In this document: in pieces, positions 45,180 through 56,099 of the stretch | Layout: every line of letters starts with the position of its first letter | Position numbering within the stretch: the first letter of the stretch is position 1 | DNA from: Canna indica | Taxonomy: Eukaryota; Streptophyta; Magnoliopsida; Zingiberales; Cannaceae | Assembly (NCBI GenBank): GCA_034359265.1 | Contig: CP136897.1 | Coordinates: 36,381,501-36,445,500 of the forward strand | DNA: 64,000 nucleotides | Direction: 5' to 3' | Notes under the pieces: generated by a model | The model's input: the letters and a program-made list of their open reading frames with translations, nothing else | What the model was told of the DNA's origin: nothing | Databases searched by the model: none | Program-made: the position numbers and the translations under genes

Positions 45180-45297
45180 GGTTGCGATCATACCAGCACT
45201 AACGCACCGGATCCCATCGGAACTCCGAAGTTAAGCGTGCTTGGGCGAGAGTAGTACTAGGATGGGTGACCCCTGGGAAGTCCTCGTGTTGCACCTT
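45180..45297 (+). rRNA. 5S rRNA: 5S rRNA gene copy 98 (118 nt)
   Basis: One C is missing from the box C run (GACCCCTGGG), with G3T and A40G. The copies at 48030 and 49458 are the same type. Confidence 0.92.
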
Positions 45298-45663
45298 TTT
45301 TTTAACTACCTATTCGATTGCACGACGAGATCATTTTTTTTACCAATCTTTCTAACCAAACGTTAAGGACGGACGACGTCGTCGACATAAAATTTGGCTG
45401 TCGATCGGCCACGCGGGACCCGCCGCCACCTCTACGGCCGGCTCGATCGACCAACCGACCCGAAAAATTAAAATTTGTAAATAAATAAGAAATATAACAT
45501 TTCAATTATTATTTTTCGTTTAAAACGGGCGTAATTCCGTGCAATATTGTCCGATTTTAGCTTTTCATGTGGCGCTAAAAGGCGCGCGAAGAGACGAAGA
45601 AAATGACCCCGAGCTATCCCTCGAACGCTCACCCTTATTAGCGGATGATCAGAAGTGCAAGAC

Positions 45664-45782
45664 GGGTGCGATCATACCAGCACTAACTCACCGGATCCCA
45701 TCAGAACTCCGAAGTTAAGCGTGCTTGGGCGAGAGTAGTACTTGGATGGTTGACCCCCTGGGAAGTCCTCGTGTTGCACCTT
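45664..45782 (+). rRNA. 5S rRNA: 5S rRNA gene copy 99 (variant)
   Basis: Full length with G25T, A80T and G87T; 2,634 bp after its relative at 43030, and without G86A. Confidence 0.92.
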
Positions 45783-46147
45783 TTTTTTTACTACCTATTT
45801 TATTGCACGACGAGATCATTTTTTTACCAATCTTTCTAACCAAACGTTAAGCACGGACGACGTCGTCGACATAAAATGTGGCTGTCGATCGCCCGCGCGG
45901 GGCCCGCGGCAACCTCTATGTCCGGCTCGATCGACCAACCGACCCGAAAAATTAAAATTTGTAAATAAATAAGAAATATAACATTTCAATTATTATTTTT
46001 CGTTTATAACGGGCGTAACTCCGTGCATTATTGTCCGATTTCAGCTTTTCACGTGGCTCTAAAAGGCGCGCGAAGAGACGATCAAAATGACCTCGAGCTA
46101 TCACTCAGACGCTCACCCTTATTAGCCAACGATCAGAAGTGCATGAT

Positions 46148-46266
46148 GGGTGGGATCATACCAGCACTAACGCACTGGATCCCATCAGAACTCCGAAGTT
46201 AAGCGTTCTTGGGCGAGAGTAGGACTAGGATGGGTGACCCCCTGGGAAGTCCTCGTGTTGCACCTT
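46148..46266 (+). rRNA. 5S rRNA: 5S rRNA gene copy 100 (variant)
   Basis: Full length with C6G, C29T, G60T and T76G; T at -1. Confidence 0.92.
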
Positions 46267-46630
46267 TTTTTTACTACCTATTTGATTGCACGACGAGATC
46301 ATTTTTTTACCAATCTTTCTAACCAAACGTTAAGGACAGATGACGTCGTCGACATAAAATTTGGCTCTCGATCGCCCGCGCGGGGCCTGCCGCAACCTCT
46401 ACGGCCGGCTCGATTGAGCAACCGACCCGAAAAATTAAAATTTGTAAATAAATAAGAAATATAACATTTCAATTATTATTTTTTGTTTATAACGGGCGTA
46501 ACTCCATGCATTATTGTCCGATTTCAGCTTTTCACGTGGCGCTAAAAGGCGCACGAAGAGACGAACAAAATGACCCCGAGCTATCACTCGGACGCTCACC
46601 CTTATTAGCCGACGATCAGAAGTGCATGAC

Positions 46631-46749
46631 GGGTGCCATCATACCAGCACTAACGCACCGGATCCCATCAGAACTCCGAAGTTAAGCGTGCTTGGGCGAC
46701 AGTTGTACTAGGATGGGTGACCCCCTGGGAAGTCCTCGTGTTGCACCTT
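46631..46749 (+). rRNA. 5S rRNA: 5S rRNA gene copy 101 (variant)
   Basis: Full length with G7C, G70C and A74T. Same C-interrupted T run as at 43996. Confidence 0.92.
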
Positions 46750-47114
46750 TTTTCTTACTACCTATTTGATTGCACGACGAGATCATTTTTTTACCAATCT
46801 TTCTAACCAAACGTTAAGGACGGACGACGTCGTCGACATAAAATTTAGCTGTCGATCGCCCGCGCCGGGCCCGCCGCAACCTCTACGGCCGGCTCGATCG
46901 ACCAACCGACCCGAAAAATTAAAATTTGTAAATAAATAAGAAATATAACATTTCAATTATTATTTTTCGTTTAAAATGGGCGTAACTTCGTGCATTATTG
47001 TCCGATTTCAGCTTTTCACGTGGCGCTAAAAGGCGCGCGAAGAGACGAAGTAAATGACCCCGAGCTATCCCTCGGACTCTCACCCTTATTAGCCGACGAT
47101 CAGAAGTGCATGAG

Positions 47115-47233
47115 GGGTGCGATCATACCAGCACTAACGCACCGGATCCCATCAGAACTTCGAAGTTAAGCGTGCTTGGGCGAGAGTAGTACTAGGATGG
47201 GTGACCCCCTGGGAAGTTCTCGTGTTGCTTTTT
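47115..47233 (+). rRNA. 5S rRNA: 5S rRNA gene copy 102 (3' end eroded)
   Basis: The last bases are replaced by T (A115T, C116T, C117T), so the 3' strand of helix I is lost into a long T run. Also C46T and C104T; G at -1. Confidence 0.9.
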
Positions 47234-47321
47234 TTTTTTTACTACCTTTTTGATTGCACGACGAGATCATTTTTTTTACCAATCTTTCTAACCAAAAGTT
47301 AAGGACGGACGACGTCGTCGA

Positions 47322-47448
47322 CATCAGAACTCCGAAGTTAAGCGTGCTTGGGCGAGAGTAGTACTATCAGAACTCTGAAGTTAAGCGTGCTTGGGCGAGA
47401 GTAGTACTAGGATGGGTGACCCCCTGGGAAGTTCTCGTGTTGCATCTT
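47322..47448 (+). pseudogene. 5S rRNA: composite 5S pseudogene 103
   Basis: Same structure as at 44687: joint at position 36, positions 37-79 doubled (second copy from 47366). Second copy has C47T, C104T and C116T. The first member of a 215-bp tandem pair. Confidence 0.92.
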
Positions 47449-47536
47449 TTTTTTTACTACCTTTTTGATTGCACGACGAGATCATTTTTTTTACCAATCT
47501 TTCTAACCAAAAGTTAAGGACGGACGACGTCGTCGA

Positions 47537-47663
47537 CATCAGAACTCCGAAGTTAAGCGTGCTTGGGCGAGAGTAGTACTATCAGAACTCTGAAGTTAAG
47601 CGTGCTTGGGCGAGAGTAGTACTAGGATGGGTGACCCCCTGAGAAGTCCTCGTGTTGCACCTT
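47537..47663 (+). pseudogene. 5S rRNA: composite 5S pseudogene 104
   Basis: Second member of the pair, 215 bp downstream (88-bp spacer plus 127-bp gene remnant). Second copy from 47581 has C47T and G98A, as at 44687, 2,850 bp upstream. Confidence 0.92.
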
Positions 47664-48029
47664 TTTTTTTACTACCTATTTGATTGCACGACGAGATCAT
47701 TTTTTTTACCAATCTTTCTAACCAAACGTTAAGGACGGACGACGTCGTCGACATAAAATATGGTTGTCGATCGCCCGCGCGGGGCCCGCCGCAACCTCTA
47801 CGGCCGGCTCGATCGACCAACCGATCCGAAAAATTAAAATTTGTAAATAAATAAGAAATATAACATTTCAATTATTATTTTTCGTTTAAAACGGGCGTAA
47901 CTCCGTGCATTATTGTCCGATTTCACCTTTTCACGTGGCGCTAAAAGGCGCGCGAAGAGATGAAGAAAATGACCCCGAGCTATCCCTCGGACGCTCACCC
48001 TTATTAGCCGACGATCAGAAGTGCATCAC

Positions 48030-48147
48030 GGTTGCGATCATACCAGCACTAACGCACCGGATCCCATCGGAACTCCGAAGTTAAGCGTGCTTGGGCGAGA
48101 GTAGTACTAGGATGGGTGACTCTTGGGAAGTCCTCGTGTTGCACCTT
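48030..48147 (+). rRNA. 5S rRNA: 5S rRNA gene copy 105 (118 nt)
   Basis: G3T and A40G as at 45180; box C reads GACTCTTGGG, one base short with two further C-to-T changes. Confidence 0.9.
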
Positions 48148-48513
48148 TTTTTTAACTACCTATTCGATTGCACGACGAGATCATTTTTTTTAACAATCTT
48201 TCTAACCAAACGTTAAGGACGGACGACGTCGTCGACATAAAATTTGGCTGTCGATCGGCCACGCGGGACCCGCCGCCACCTCTACGGCCGGCTCGATCGA
48301 CCAACCGACCCGAAAAATTAAAATTTGTAAATAAATAAGAAATATAACATTTCAATTATTATTTTTCGTTTAAAACGGGCGTAACTCCGTGCATTATTGT
48401 CTGATTTCAGCTTTTCATGTGGCGCTAAAAGGCGCGCGAAGAGACGAAGAAAATGACCCCGAGCTATCCCTCGGACGATCACCCTTATTAGCCGACGATC
48501 AGAAGTGCATCAC

Positions 48514-48632
48514 GGGTGCGATCATACCCGCACTAACGCACCGGATCCCATCAGAACTCCGAAGTTAAGCGTGCTTGGGCGAGAGTAGTACTAGGATGGG
48601 TGACCCCCTCGGAAGTCCTCGTGTTGCACCTA
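48514..48632 (+). rRNA. 5S rRNA: 5S rRNA gene copy 106 (terminator lost)
   Basis: Gene with A16C and G97C. GCACC is followed by TATTTCATTG instead of a T run; the first chance to terminate is the second T run about 20 bases later. Confidence 0.92.
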
Positions 48633-48972
48633 TTTCATTGCACGACGAGATCTTTTTTTTTACCAATCTTTCTAACCAAACGTTAAGGACGGACGACGTT
48701 GTCGACATAAAATTTGGCGGTCGATCGCCCGCCGCAACCTCTACGGCTGGCTCGATCGACCAACCGACCCGAAAAATTAAAATTTGTAAATAAATAAGAA
48801 AAATAACATTTCAATTATTATTTTTCGTTTAAAACGGGCGTAACTCCGTGCATTATTGTTCGATTTCAGCTTTTCACGTGGCGCTAAAAGGCGCGCGAAG
48901 AGACGAAGAAAATGACCCCGAGCTATCCCTCGGACGCTCACCCTTATTAGCCGACGATCAGAAGTGCATGAT
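48633..48972 (+). other. shortened 5S spacer without primary T run
   Basis: The primary T run and ACTACC segment are missing. Seven bases of the GC-rich block are also missing (CGATCGCCCGCCGCAACC). Otherwise ordinary spacer. The same double-deletion spacer follows the genes at 50428 and 53137. Confidence 0.88.
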
Positions 48973-49091
48973 GGCTGCGATCATACCAGCACTAACGCAC
49001 TGGATCCCATCAGAACTCTGAAGTTAAGCGTGCTTGGGCGAGAGTAGTACTAGGATGGGTGACCCCTTGGGAAGTCCTCGTGTTGCACCTT
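48973..49091 (+). rRNA. 5S rRNA: 5S rRNA gene copy 107 (variant)
   Basis: Full length with G3C, C29T, C47T and C95T; T at -1. Confidence 0.92.
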
Positions 49092-49457
49092 TTTTTTTAC
49101 TACCTATTTGATTGCACGACGAGATCATTTTTTTTACCAATCTTTCTAACCAAACGTTAAGGACGGACGACGTCGTCGACATAAAATTTGGCTGTCGATC
49201 GCCCGCGCGGGGCCCGCCGCAACCTCTACGGCCGGCTCAATCGACCAACCGATCCGAAAAATTAAAATTTGTAAATAAATAAGAAATATAACATTTCAAT
49301 TATTATTTTTCGTTTAAAACGGGCGTAACTTCGTGCATTATTGTCCGATTTCACCTTTTCAAGTGGCGCTAAAAGGCGCGCGAAGAGATGAAGAAAATGA
49401 CCCCGAGCTATCCCTCGGACGCTCACCCTTATTAGACGACGATCAGAAGTGCATCAC

Positions 49458-49575
49458 GGTTGCGATCATACCAGCACTAACGCACCGGATCCCATCGGAA
49501 CTCCGAAGTTAAGCGTGCTTGGGCGAGAGTAGTACTAGGATGGGTTACCCCTGGGAAGTCCTCGTGTTGCACCTT
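49458..49575 (+). rRNA. 5S rRNA: 5S rRNA gene copy 108 (118 nt)
   Basis: G3T, A40G and G89T with one C missing in box C. Confidence 0.91.
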
Positions 49576-49941
49576 TTTTTTAACTACCTATTCGATTGCA
49601 CGACGAGATCATTTTTTTTACCAATCTTTCTAACCAAACGTTAAGGACGGACGACGTCGTCGACATAAAATTTGGCTGTCGATCGCCCACGCGGGACCCG
49701 CCGCCACCTCTACGGCCGACTCGATCGACCCACCGACCCGAAAAATTAAAATTTGTAAATAAATAAGAAATATAATATTTCAATTATTATTTTTCGTTTA
49801 AAACGGGCGTAACTCCGTGCATTATTGTCCGATTTCAGCTTTTCACGTGGCGCTAAAAGGCGCGCGAAGAGACGAAGAAAATGACCCCGAGCTATCCCTC
49901 GGACGCTCACCCTTATTAGTCGACGATCAGAATTGCATCAT

Positions 49942-50060
49942 GGGTGCGATCATACCAGCACTAACGCACCGGATCCCATCAGAACTCCTAAGTTAAGCGT
50001 GCTTGGGCGAGAGTAGTACTAGGATGGGTGACCCCGTGAGAAGTCCTCGTGTTGCACCTT
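49942..50060 (+). rRNA. 5S rRNA: 5S rRNA gene copy 109 (variant)
   Basis: Full length with G48T, C95G and G98A; T at -1 (CATCAT flank). Belongs to the G48T/C95G family that recurs at 57-60 kb. Confidence 0.92.
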
Positions 50061-50427
50061 TTTTTTTTACTACCTATTTGATTGCACGACGAGATCATTT
50101 TTTTTACCAATCTTTCTAACCAAACATTAAGGACGGACGACGTCGTCGACATAAAATTTGGATGTCGATCGCCCGCGCAGGGCCCGCCGCAACCTCTACG
50201 GCCGGCTCGATCGACCAACCGATCCGAAAAATTAAAATTTGTAAATAAATAAGAAATATAACATTTCAATTATTATTTTTCGTTTAAAACGGGCGTAACT
50301 CCGTGCATTATTGTCCGATTTCAGCTTTTCACGTGGCGCTAAAAGGCGCGCGAAGAGACGAAGAAAATGACCCCGAGCTATCCCTCGGACGCTCACCCTT
50401 ATTAGCCGACGATCAGAATTGCATCAT

Positions 50428-50546
50428 GGGTGCGATCATACCAGCACTAACGCACCGGATCCCATCGGAACTCCGAAGTTAAGCGTGCTTGGGCGAGAGT
50501 AGTACTAGGATGGGTGACCCCCTCGGAAGTCCTCGTGTTGCACCTA
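50428..50546 (+). rRNA. 5S rRNA: 5S rRNA gene copy 110 (terminator lost)
   Basis: A40G and G97C; T at -1. The 5' flank matches copy 109, while the 3' end and spacer match copy 106, including the missing T run. A probable recombinant. Confidence 0.92.
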
Positions 50547-50886
50547 TTTCATTGCACGACGAGATCTTTTTTTTTACCAATCTTTCTAACCAAACGTTAA
50601 GGACGGACGACGTTGTCGACATAAAATTTGGCGGTCGATCGCCCGCCGCAACCTCTACGGCTGGCTCGATCGACCAACCGACCCGAAAAATTAAAATTTG
50701 TAAATAAATAAGAAAAATAACATTTCAATTATTATTTTTCGTTTAAAACGGGCGTAACTCCGTGCATTATTGTTCGATTTCAGCTTTTCACGTGGCGCTA
50801 AAAGGCGCGCGAAGAGACGAAGAAAATGACCCCGAGCTATCCCTCGGACGCTCACCCTTATTAGCCGACGATCAGAAGTGCATGAT
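50547..50886 (+). other. shortened 5S spacer without primary T run (second)
   Basis: Same two deletions as the spacer at 48633, and also CTGGCTCG in place of CCGGCTCG and GACGTTGTCGAC. Confidence 0.88.
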
Positions 50887-51005
50887 GGGTGCGATCATAC
50901 CACCACTAACGTACCGGATCCCATCAGAACTCCGAAGTTAAGCGTGCTTGGGTGAGAGTAGTACTAGGATGGGTGACCCCCTAGGAAGTCCTCGTGTTGC
51001 ACCTT
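50887..51005 (+). rRNA. 5S rRNA: 5S rRNA gene copy 111 (variant)
   Basis: Full length with G17C, C26T, C67T and G97A; T at -1. Confidence 0.92.
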
Positions 51006-51370
51006 TTTTTTTACTACCTATTTGATTGCACGACGAGATCATTTTTTTTCCAATCTTTCTAACCAAACGTTAAGGACGGACGTCGTCGTCGACATAAAAT
51101 TTGGCTGTCGATCGCCCGCGCGGGGCCCGCCGTAACCTCTACGGCCGGCTCGATCGACCAACCGACCCGAAAAATTAAAATTTGTAAATAAATAAGAAAA
51201 ATAACATTTCAATTATTATTTTTCGTTTAAAACGGGCGTAACTCCGTGCATTATTGTCCGATTTCAAATTTTCACGTGGCGCTAAAAGGCGCGCGAAGAG
51301 ACGAAGAAAATGACCCCGAGCTATCCCTCGGACGCTCACACTTATTAGCCGACGATCAGAATTGCATCAC

Positions 51371-51489
51371 GGGTGCGATCATACCAGCACTAACGCACCG
51401 GATCCCATCAGAACTTTGAAGTTAACATTGCTTGGGCGAGAGTAGTACTAGGATGGGTGACCCCTTGGGAAGTCCTCGTGTTGCACCTT
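51371..51489 (+). rRNA. 5S rRNA: 5S rRNA gene copy 112 (decayed variant)
   Basis: Full length with C46T, C47T, G56C, C57A, G58T and C95T. Three adjacent changes destroy the centre of box A. Confidence 0.9.
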
Positions 51490-51689
51490 TTTTTTTACTA
51501 CCTATTTGATTGCACGACGAGATCATTTTTTTTACCAATCTTTCTAACCAAACGTTAAGAACGGACAACGTCGTCGACATAAAATTTGGCTGTCGATCCC
51601 CCGCGCGGGGCCCGCCGCAACCTCTACGGCCGGGTCGATCGACCAACCGACCCGAAAAATTAAAATTTATAAATAAATAAAAAAAATAA

Positions 51690-51799
51690 CATACCAGCAC
51701 TAACTCACCGAATCCCATCAGAACTCCGAAGTTAAGCGTGCTTCGGCGAGAGTAGTACTAGGATGGGTGACCCACTGGGAAGTCCTCGTGTTGTACCTT
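51690..51799 (+). pseudogene. 5S rRNA: 5'-truncated 5S copy 113
   Basis: CAT junction, but without C35T, C47T or G51T. It has G25T, G31A, G64C, C94A and C114T. Isolated from the other truncated copies by tens of kb. Confidence 0.91.
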
Positions 51800-52165
51800 T
51801 TTTTTTTACAACCAATTTGATTGCACGACGAGATCATTTTTTTCACCAATCTTTCTAACCAAATGTTAAGGACGGACGACGTCGTCGACATAAAATTTGG
51901 CTGTCGATCGCCCGCGCGGGGCTCGCCGCAACCTCTACGGCCGGCTCGATCGACCAACCGACCCGAAAAATTAAAATTTGTAAATAAATAAGAAATATAT
52001 CATTTCAATTATTATTTTTCGTTTAAAACGGGCGTAACTCCGTGCATTATTGTCCGATTTCAGCTTTTCACGTGGCCTAAAAGGCGCGCGAAGAGACGAA
52101 GAAAATGACCCCGAGCTATCCCTCGGACGCTCACACTTATTAGCCGACGATCAGAATTGCATCAT

Positions 52166-52284
52166 GGGTGCGATCATACCAGCACTAACGCACCGGATCC
52201 CATTAGAACTCCTAAGTTAAGTGTGCTTGGGCGAGAGTAGTACTAGGATGGGTGACCCCGTGGGAAGTCCTCGTGTTGCACCTT
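52166..52284 (+). rRNA. 5S rRNA: 5S rRNA gene copy 114 (variant)
   Basis: Full length with C39T, G48T, C57T and C95G; T at -1. The upstream spacer lost two bases in GTGGCCTAAAAGG. Confidence 0.92.
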
Positions 52285-52651
52285 TTTTTTTTACTACCTA
52301 TTTGATTGCACGACGAGATCATTTTTTTTACCAATCTTTCTAACCAAACGTTAAGGACGGACGACGTCGTCGCCATAAATCTTGGCTGTCGATCGCCCGC
52401 GCGGGGCCCGCCGCAACCTCTACTGCCGGCTCGATCGACCAACCGACCCAAAAAATTAAAATTTGTAAATAAATAAGAAAAATAACATTCTAATTATTAT
52501 TTTTCATTTAAAACTGGCGTAACTCCGTGCATTATTGTCCGATTTCAACTTTTCACGTGGCGGTGATGGGCACGCGAAGAGACGAATAAAATGACCCCGA
52601 GTTGTCCCTCGGACGCTCACCCTTATTAGCCGACGATCAGAAGTGCATGAC

Positions 52652-52770
52652 GGGTGCGATCATACTAGCACTAACGCACCGGATCCCATCAGAACTCCGA
52701 AGTTAAGCGTGCTTGCGCGAGAGTGGTACTAGGATGGGTGACCCCTTGGGAAGTCCTCGTGTTGCACTTG
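52652..52770 (+). rRNA. 5S rRNA: 5S rRNA gene copy 115 (decayed variant)
   Basis: Full length with C15T, G65C, A74G, C95T, C117T and T119G. It resembles the 31-34 kb subfamily (copies 69 and 73), about 19-21 kb away. Confidence 0.9.
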
Positions 52771-53136
52771 TTTTTTTACTACCTATTTGATTGCACGACG
52801 AGATCATTTTTTTTACCAATCTTTCTAACCAAACGTTAAGGACGGACGATGTCGTCGCCATAAATCTTGGCTGTCGATCGCCCGCGCGGGGCCCGCCGCA
52901 ACCTCTACTGCCGGCTCGATCGACCAACCGACCCGAAAAATTAAAATTTGTAAATAAATAAGAAAAATAACATTCTAATTATTATTTTTCATTTAAAACG
53001 GGCGTAACTCCGTGCATTATTGTCCGATTTCAACTTTTCACGTGGCGGTGAAAGGCACGCGAAGAGACGAAGAAAATGACCCCGAGTTGTCCCTCGGACG
53101 CTCACCCTTATTAGCCGACGATCAGAAGTGCATCAA

Positions 53137-53255
53137 GGGTGCGATCATACCATCACTAACGCACCGGATCCCATCAGAACTCCGAAGTTAAGCGTGCTTG
53201 GGCGAGAGTAGTACTAGGATGGGTGACCCCCTCGGAAGCCCTCGTGTTGCACCTA
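53137..53255 (+). rRNA. 5S rRNA: 5S rRNA gene copy 116 (terminator lost)
   Basis: G17T, G97C and T103C; A at -1. Third copy lacking the T run directly after the gene. Confidence 0.92.
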
Positions 53256-53595
53256 TTTCATTGCACGACGAGATCTTTTTTTTTACCAATCTTTCTAACC
53301 AAACGTTAAGGACGGACGACGTTGTCGACATAAAATTTGGCGGTCGATCGCCCGCCGCAACCTCTACGGCTGGCTCGATCGACCAACCGACCCGAAAAAT
53401 TAAAATATGTAAATAAATAAGAAAAATAACATTTCAATTATTATTTTTCGTTTAAAACGGGCGTAACTCCGTGCATTATTGTTCGATTTCAGCTTTTCAC
53501 GTGGCGCTAAAAGGCGCGCGAAGAGACGAAGAAAATGACCCCGAGCTATCCCTCGGACGCTCACCCTTATTAGCCGACGATCAGAATTGCATGAT
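53256..53595 (+). other. shortened 5S spacer without primary T run (third)
   Basis: Same paired deletions as the spacers at 48633 and 50547; a private change gives ATATGTAAATAAAT in the A/T-rich part. Confidence 0.88.
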
Positions 53596-53716
53596 GGGTG
53601 CGATCATACCACCACTAACGCACCAGATCCCATCAGAACTCCGTAGTTAAGCGTGCTTGGGTGAGAGTAGTACTAGGATGGGTGACCCCCCCTAGGAAGT
53701 CCTCGTGTTGCACCTT
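53596..53716 (+). rRNA. 5S rRNA: 5S rRNA gene copy 117 (121 nt)
   Basis: Two extra C in the box C run give 121 nt. Also G17C, G30A, A49T, C67T and G97A; T at -1. Relative of copy 111. Confidence 0.9.
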
Positions 53717-54040
53717 TTTTTTTACTACCAATTTGATTGCACGACGAGATCATTTTTTTTACCAATCTTTCTAACCAAACGTTAAGGACGGACGACGTCG
53801 TCGACATAAAATTTGGCTGTCGATCGACCAACCGACCCAAAAAATTAAAATTTGTAAATAAATAAGAAAAATAACATTTCAATTATTATTTTTCGTTTAA
53901 AACGGGCGTAACTCCGTGCATTATTGTCCGATTTCAGCTTTTCACGTGGCGCTAAAAGGCGCGCGAAGAGACGAAGAAAATGACCCCGAGCTATCCCTCG
54001 GACGCTCACCCTTATTGGCCGACGATCAGAATTGCATGAC
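53717..54040 (+). other. 5S spacer with 42-bp GC-rich deletion
   Basis: The GC-rich block is missing between two CGATCG motifs (joint at about 53820-53827). Its two flanking CGATCG repeats make slippage or single-strand annealing the simple explanation. The rest of the spacer is normal. Confidence 0.9.
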
Positions 54041-54159
54041 GGGTGCGATCATACCAGTACTAATGCACCGGATCCCATCAGAACTCCGAAGTTAAGCGTG
54101 CTTGGGCGAGGGTAGTACTAGGATCGGTGACCCCTTGGGAAGTCCTCGTGTTGCACCTT
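54041..54159 (+). rRNA. 5S rRNA: 5S rRNA gene copy 118 (variant)
   Basis: Full length with C18T, C24T, A71G, G85C and C95T. TTATTG promoter form. Confidence 0.92.
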
Positions 54160-54525
54160 TTTTTTTACTACCTATTTGATTGCATGACGAGATCATTTTT
54201 TTTACCAATCTTTCTAACCAAACGTTAAGGACGGACGACGTCGTCGACATAAAATTTGGCTGTCGATCGCCCGCGCGGGGCCCGCCGCAACCTCTACGGC
54301 CGGCTCGATCGACCAACCGATCCGAAAAATTAAAATTTATAAATAAATAAGAAATATAACATTTCAATTATTATTTTTCGTTTTAAACGGGCGTAACTCC
54401 GTGCATTATTGTCCGATTTCACCTTTTCACGTGGCGCTAAAAGGTGCGCGAAGAGACGAAGAAAATGACCCCGAGCTATCCCTCGGACGCTCACCCTTAT
54501 TAGCCGACGATCAGAAGTGCATGAC

Positions 54526-54644
54526 GGGTGCGATCAATCCAGCACTAACGCACCGGATCCCATCAGAACTCCGAAGTTAAGCGTGCTTGGGCGAGCGTAG
54601 TACTAGGATGGGTGACCCCTTGGGAAGTCCTCGTGTTGCACCTT
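54526..54644 (+). rRNA. 5S rRNA: 5S rRNA gene copy 119 (variant)
   Basis: Full length with T12A and A13T (CAATCC replaces CATACC), A71C and C95T. T run interrupted: CCTTTTATTTTAC. Confidence 0.92.
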
Positions 54645-55010
54645 TTATTTTACTACCTATTTGATTGCACGACGAGATCATTTTTTTTACCAATCTTTCT
54701 AACCAAACGTTAAGAACGGACGACGTCGTCGACATAAAATTTGGCTGTGGATCGCCCGCGCGGGGCCCGCCGCAACCTCTACGGCCGGCTCGATCGACCA
54801 ACCGATCCGAAAAATTAAAATTTGTAAATAAATAAGAAATATAACATTTCAATTATTATTTTTCGTTTTAAACGGGCGTAACTCCGTGCATTATTGTCCG
54901 ATTTCACCTTTTCACGTGGCGCTAAAAGGTGCGCGAAGAGACGAAGAAAATGACCCCGAGCTATCCATCGGACGCTCACCCTTATTAGCCGACGATCAGA
55001 AGTGCATCAC

Positions 55011-55129
55011 GGGTGCGATCATACCAGCACTAACGCACCGGATCTCATCAGAACTCTGAATTTAAGCGTGCTTGGGCGAGAGTAGTACTAGGATGGGTCA
55101 CCCCCTGGGAAGTACTCGTGTTGCACCTT
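55011..55129 (+). rRNA. 5S rRNA: 5S rRNA gene copy 120 (full length, truncated-family body)
   Basis: Intact 5' end and promoter, but carries C35T, C47T and G51T, the marks of the truncated family, plus G89C and C104A. The following spacer has CCAATTTG, as after truncated copies. Either a repaired or ancestral form, or a crossover product. Confidence 0.92.
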
Positions 55130-55495
55130 TTTTTTTACTACCAATTTGATTGCACGACGAGATCATTTTTTTTACCAATCTTTCTAACCAAACGTTAAGG
55201 ACGGACGACGTCGTCGACATAAAATTTGGCTGTCGATCGCCCGCGCGGGGCCCGCCGCAACCTCTACGGCCGGCTCGATCGACCAACCGATCCGAAAAAT
55301 TAAAATTTATAAATAAATAAGAAATATAACATTTCAATTATTATTTTTCGTTTTAAACGGGCGTAACTCCGTGCATTATTGTCCGATTTCACCTTTTCAC
55401 GTGGCGCTAAAAGGTGCGCGAAGAGACGAAGAAAATGACCCCGAGCTATCCCTCGGACGCTCACCCTTATTAGCCGACGATCAGAAGTGCATGAC

Positions 55496-55614
55496 GGGTG
55501 CGATCAATCCAGCACTAACGCACCGGATCCCATCAGAACTCCGAAGTTAAGCGTGCTTGGGCGAGCGTAGTACTAGGATGGGTGACCCCTTGGGAAGTCC
55601 TCGTGTTGCACCTT
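55496..55614 (+). rRNA. 5S rRNA: 5S rRNA gene copy 121 (variant)
   Basis: T12A, A13T, A71C and C95T, the same as copy 119 at 970 bp distance. Confidence 0.92.
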
Positions 55615-55980
55615 TTATTTTACTACCTATTTGATTGCACGACGAGATCATTTTTTTTACCAATCTTTCTAACCAAACGTTAAGGACGGACGACGTCGTC
55701 GACATAAAATTTGGCTGTGGATCGCCCGCGCGGGGCCCGCCGCAACCTCTACGGCCGGCTCGATCGACCAACCGATCCGAAAAATTAAAATTTATAAATA
55801 AATAAGAAATATAACATTTCAATTATTATTTTTCGTTTTAAACGGGCGTAACTCCGTGCATTATTGTCCGATTTCACCTTTTCACGTGGCGCTAAAAGGT
55901 GCGCGAAGAGACGAAGAAAATGACCCCGAGCTATCCCTCGGACGCTCACCCTTATTAGCCGACGATCAGAAGTGCATGAC

Positions 55981-56099
55981 GGGTGCGATCAATCCAGCAC
56001 TAATGCATCGGATCCCATCAGAACTCCGAAGTTAAGCGTGCTTGGGCGAGCGTAGTACTAGGATGGGTGACCCCTTGGGAAGTCCTCGTGTTGCACCTT
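55981..56099 (+). rRNA. 5S rRNA: 5S rRNA gene copy 122 (variant)
   Basis: T12A, A13T, C24T, C28T, A71C and C95T; next-door relative of copy 121. Confidence 0.92.

Larger units (their letters stand above)
42985..45618 (+). repeat. 2,634-bp block, first copy (edges approximate)
   Basis: Genes 93-98, including one composite pseudogene. It starts at the CTCGAACG / GCGGATGATC spacer variant, which reappears 2,634 bp later. Confidence 0.8.
45619..48468 (+). repeat. 2,850-bp block, second copy with extra 215-bp unit
   Basis: Genes 99-105. Same order as the first copy, but the composite pseudogene unit is present twice, which accounts for the extra 215 bp. Confidence 0.8.

Noticed and set aside
44600..47663. 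Insertion of a foreign element at the short 215-bp units
   Set aside because: Every base of the short units can be assigned to the 5S gene or the first part of the spacer; nothing foreign is present.
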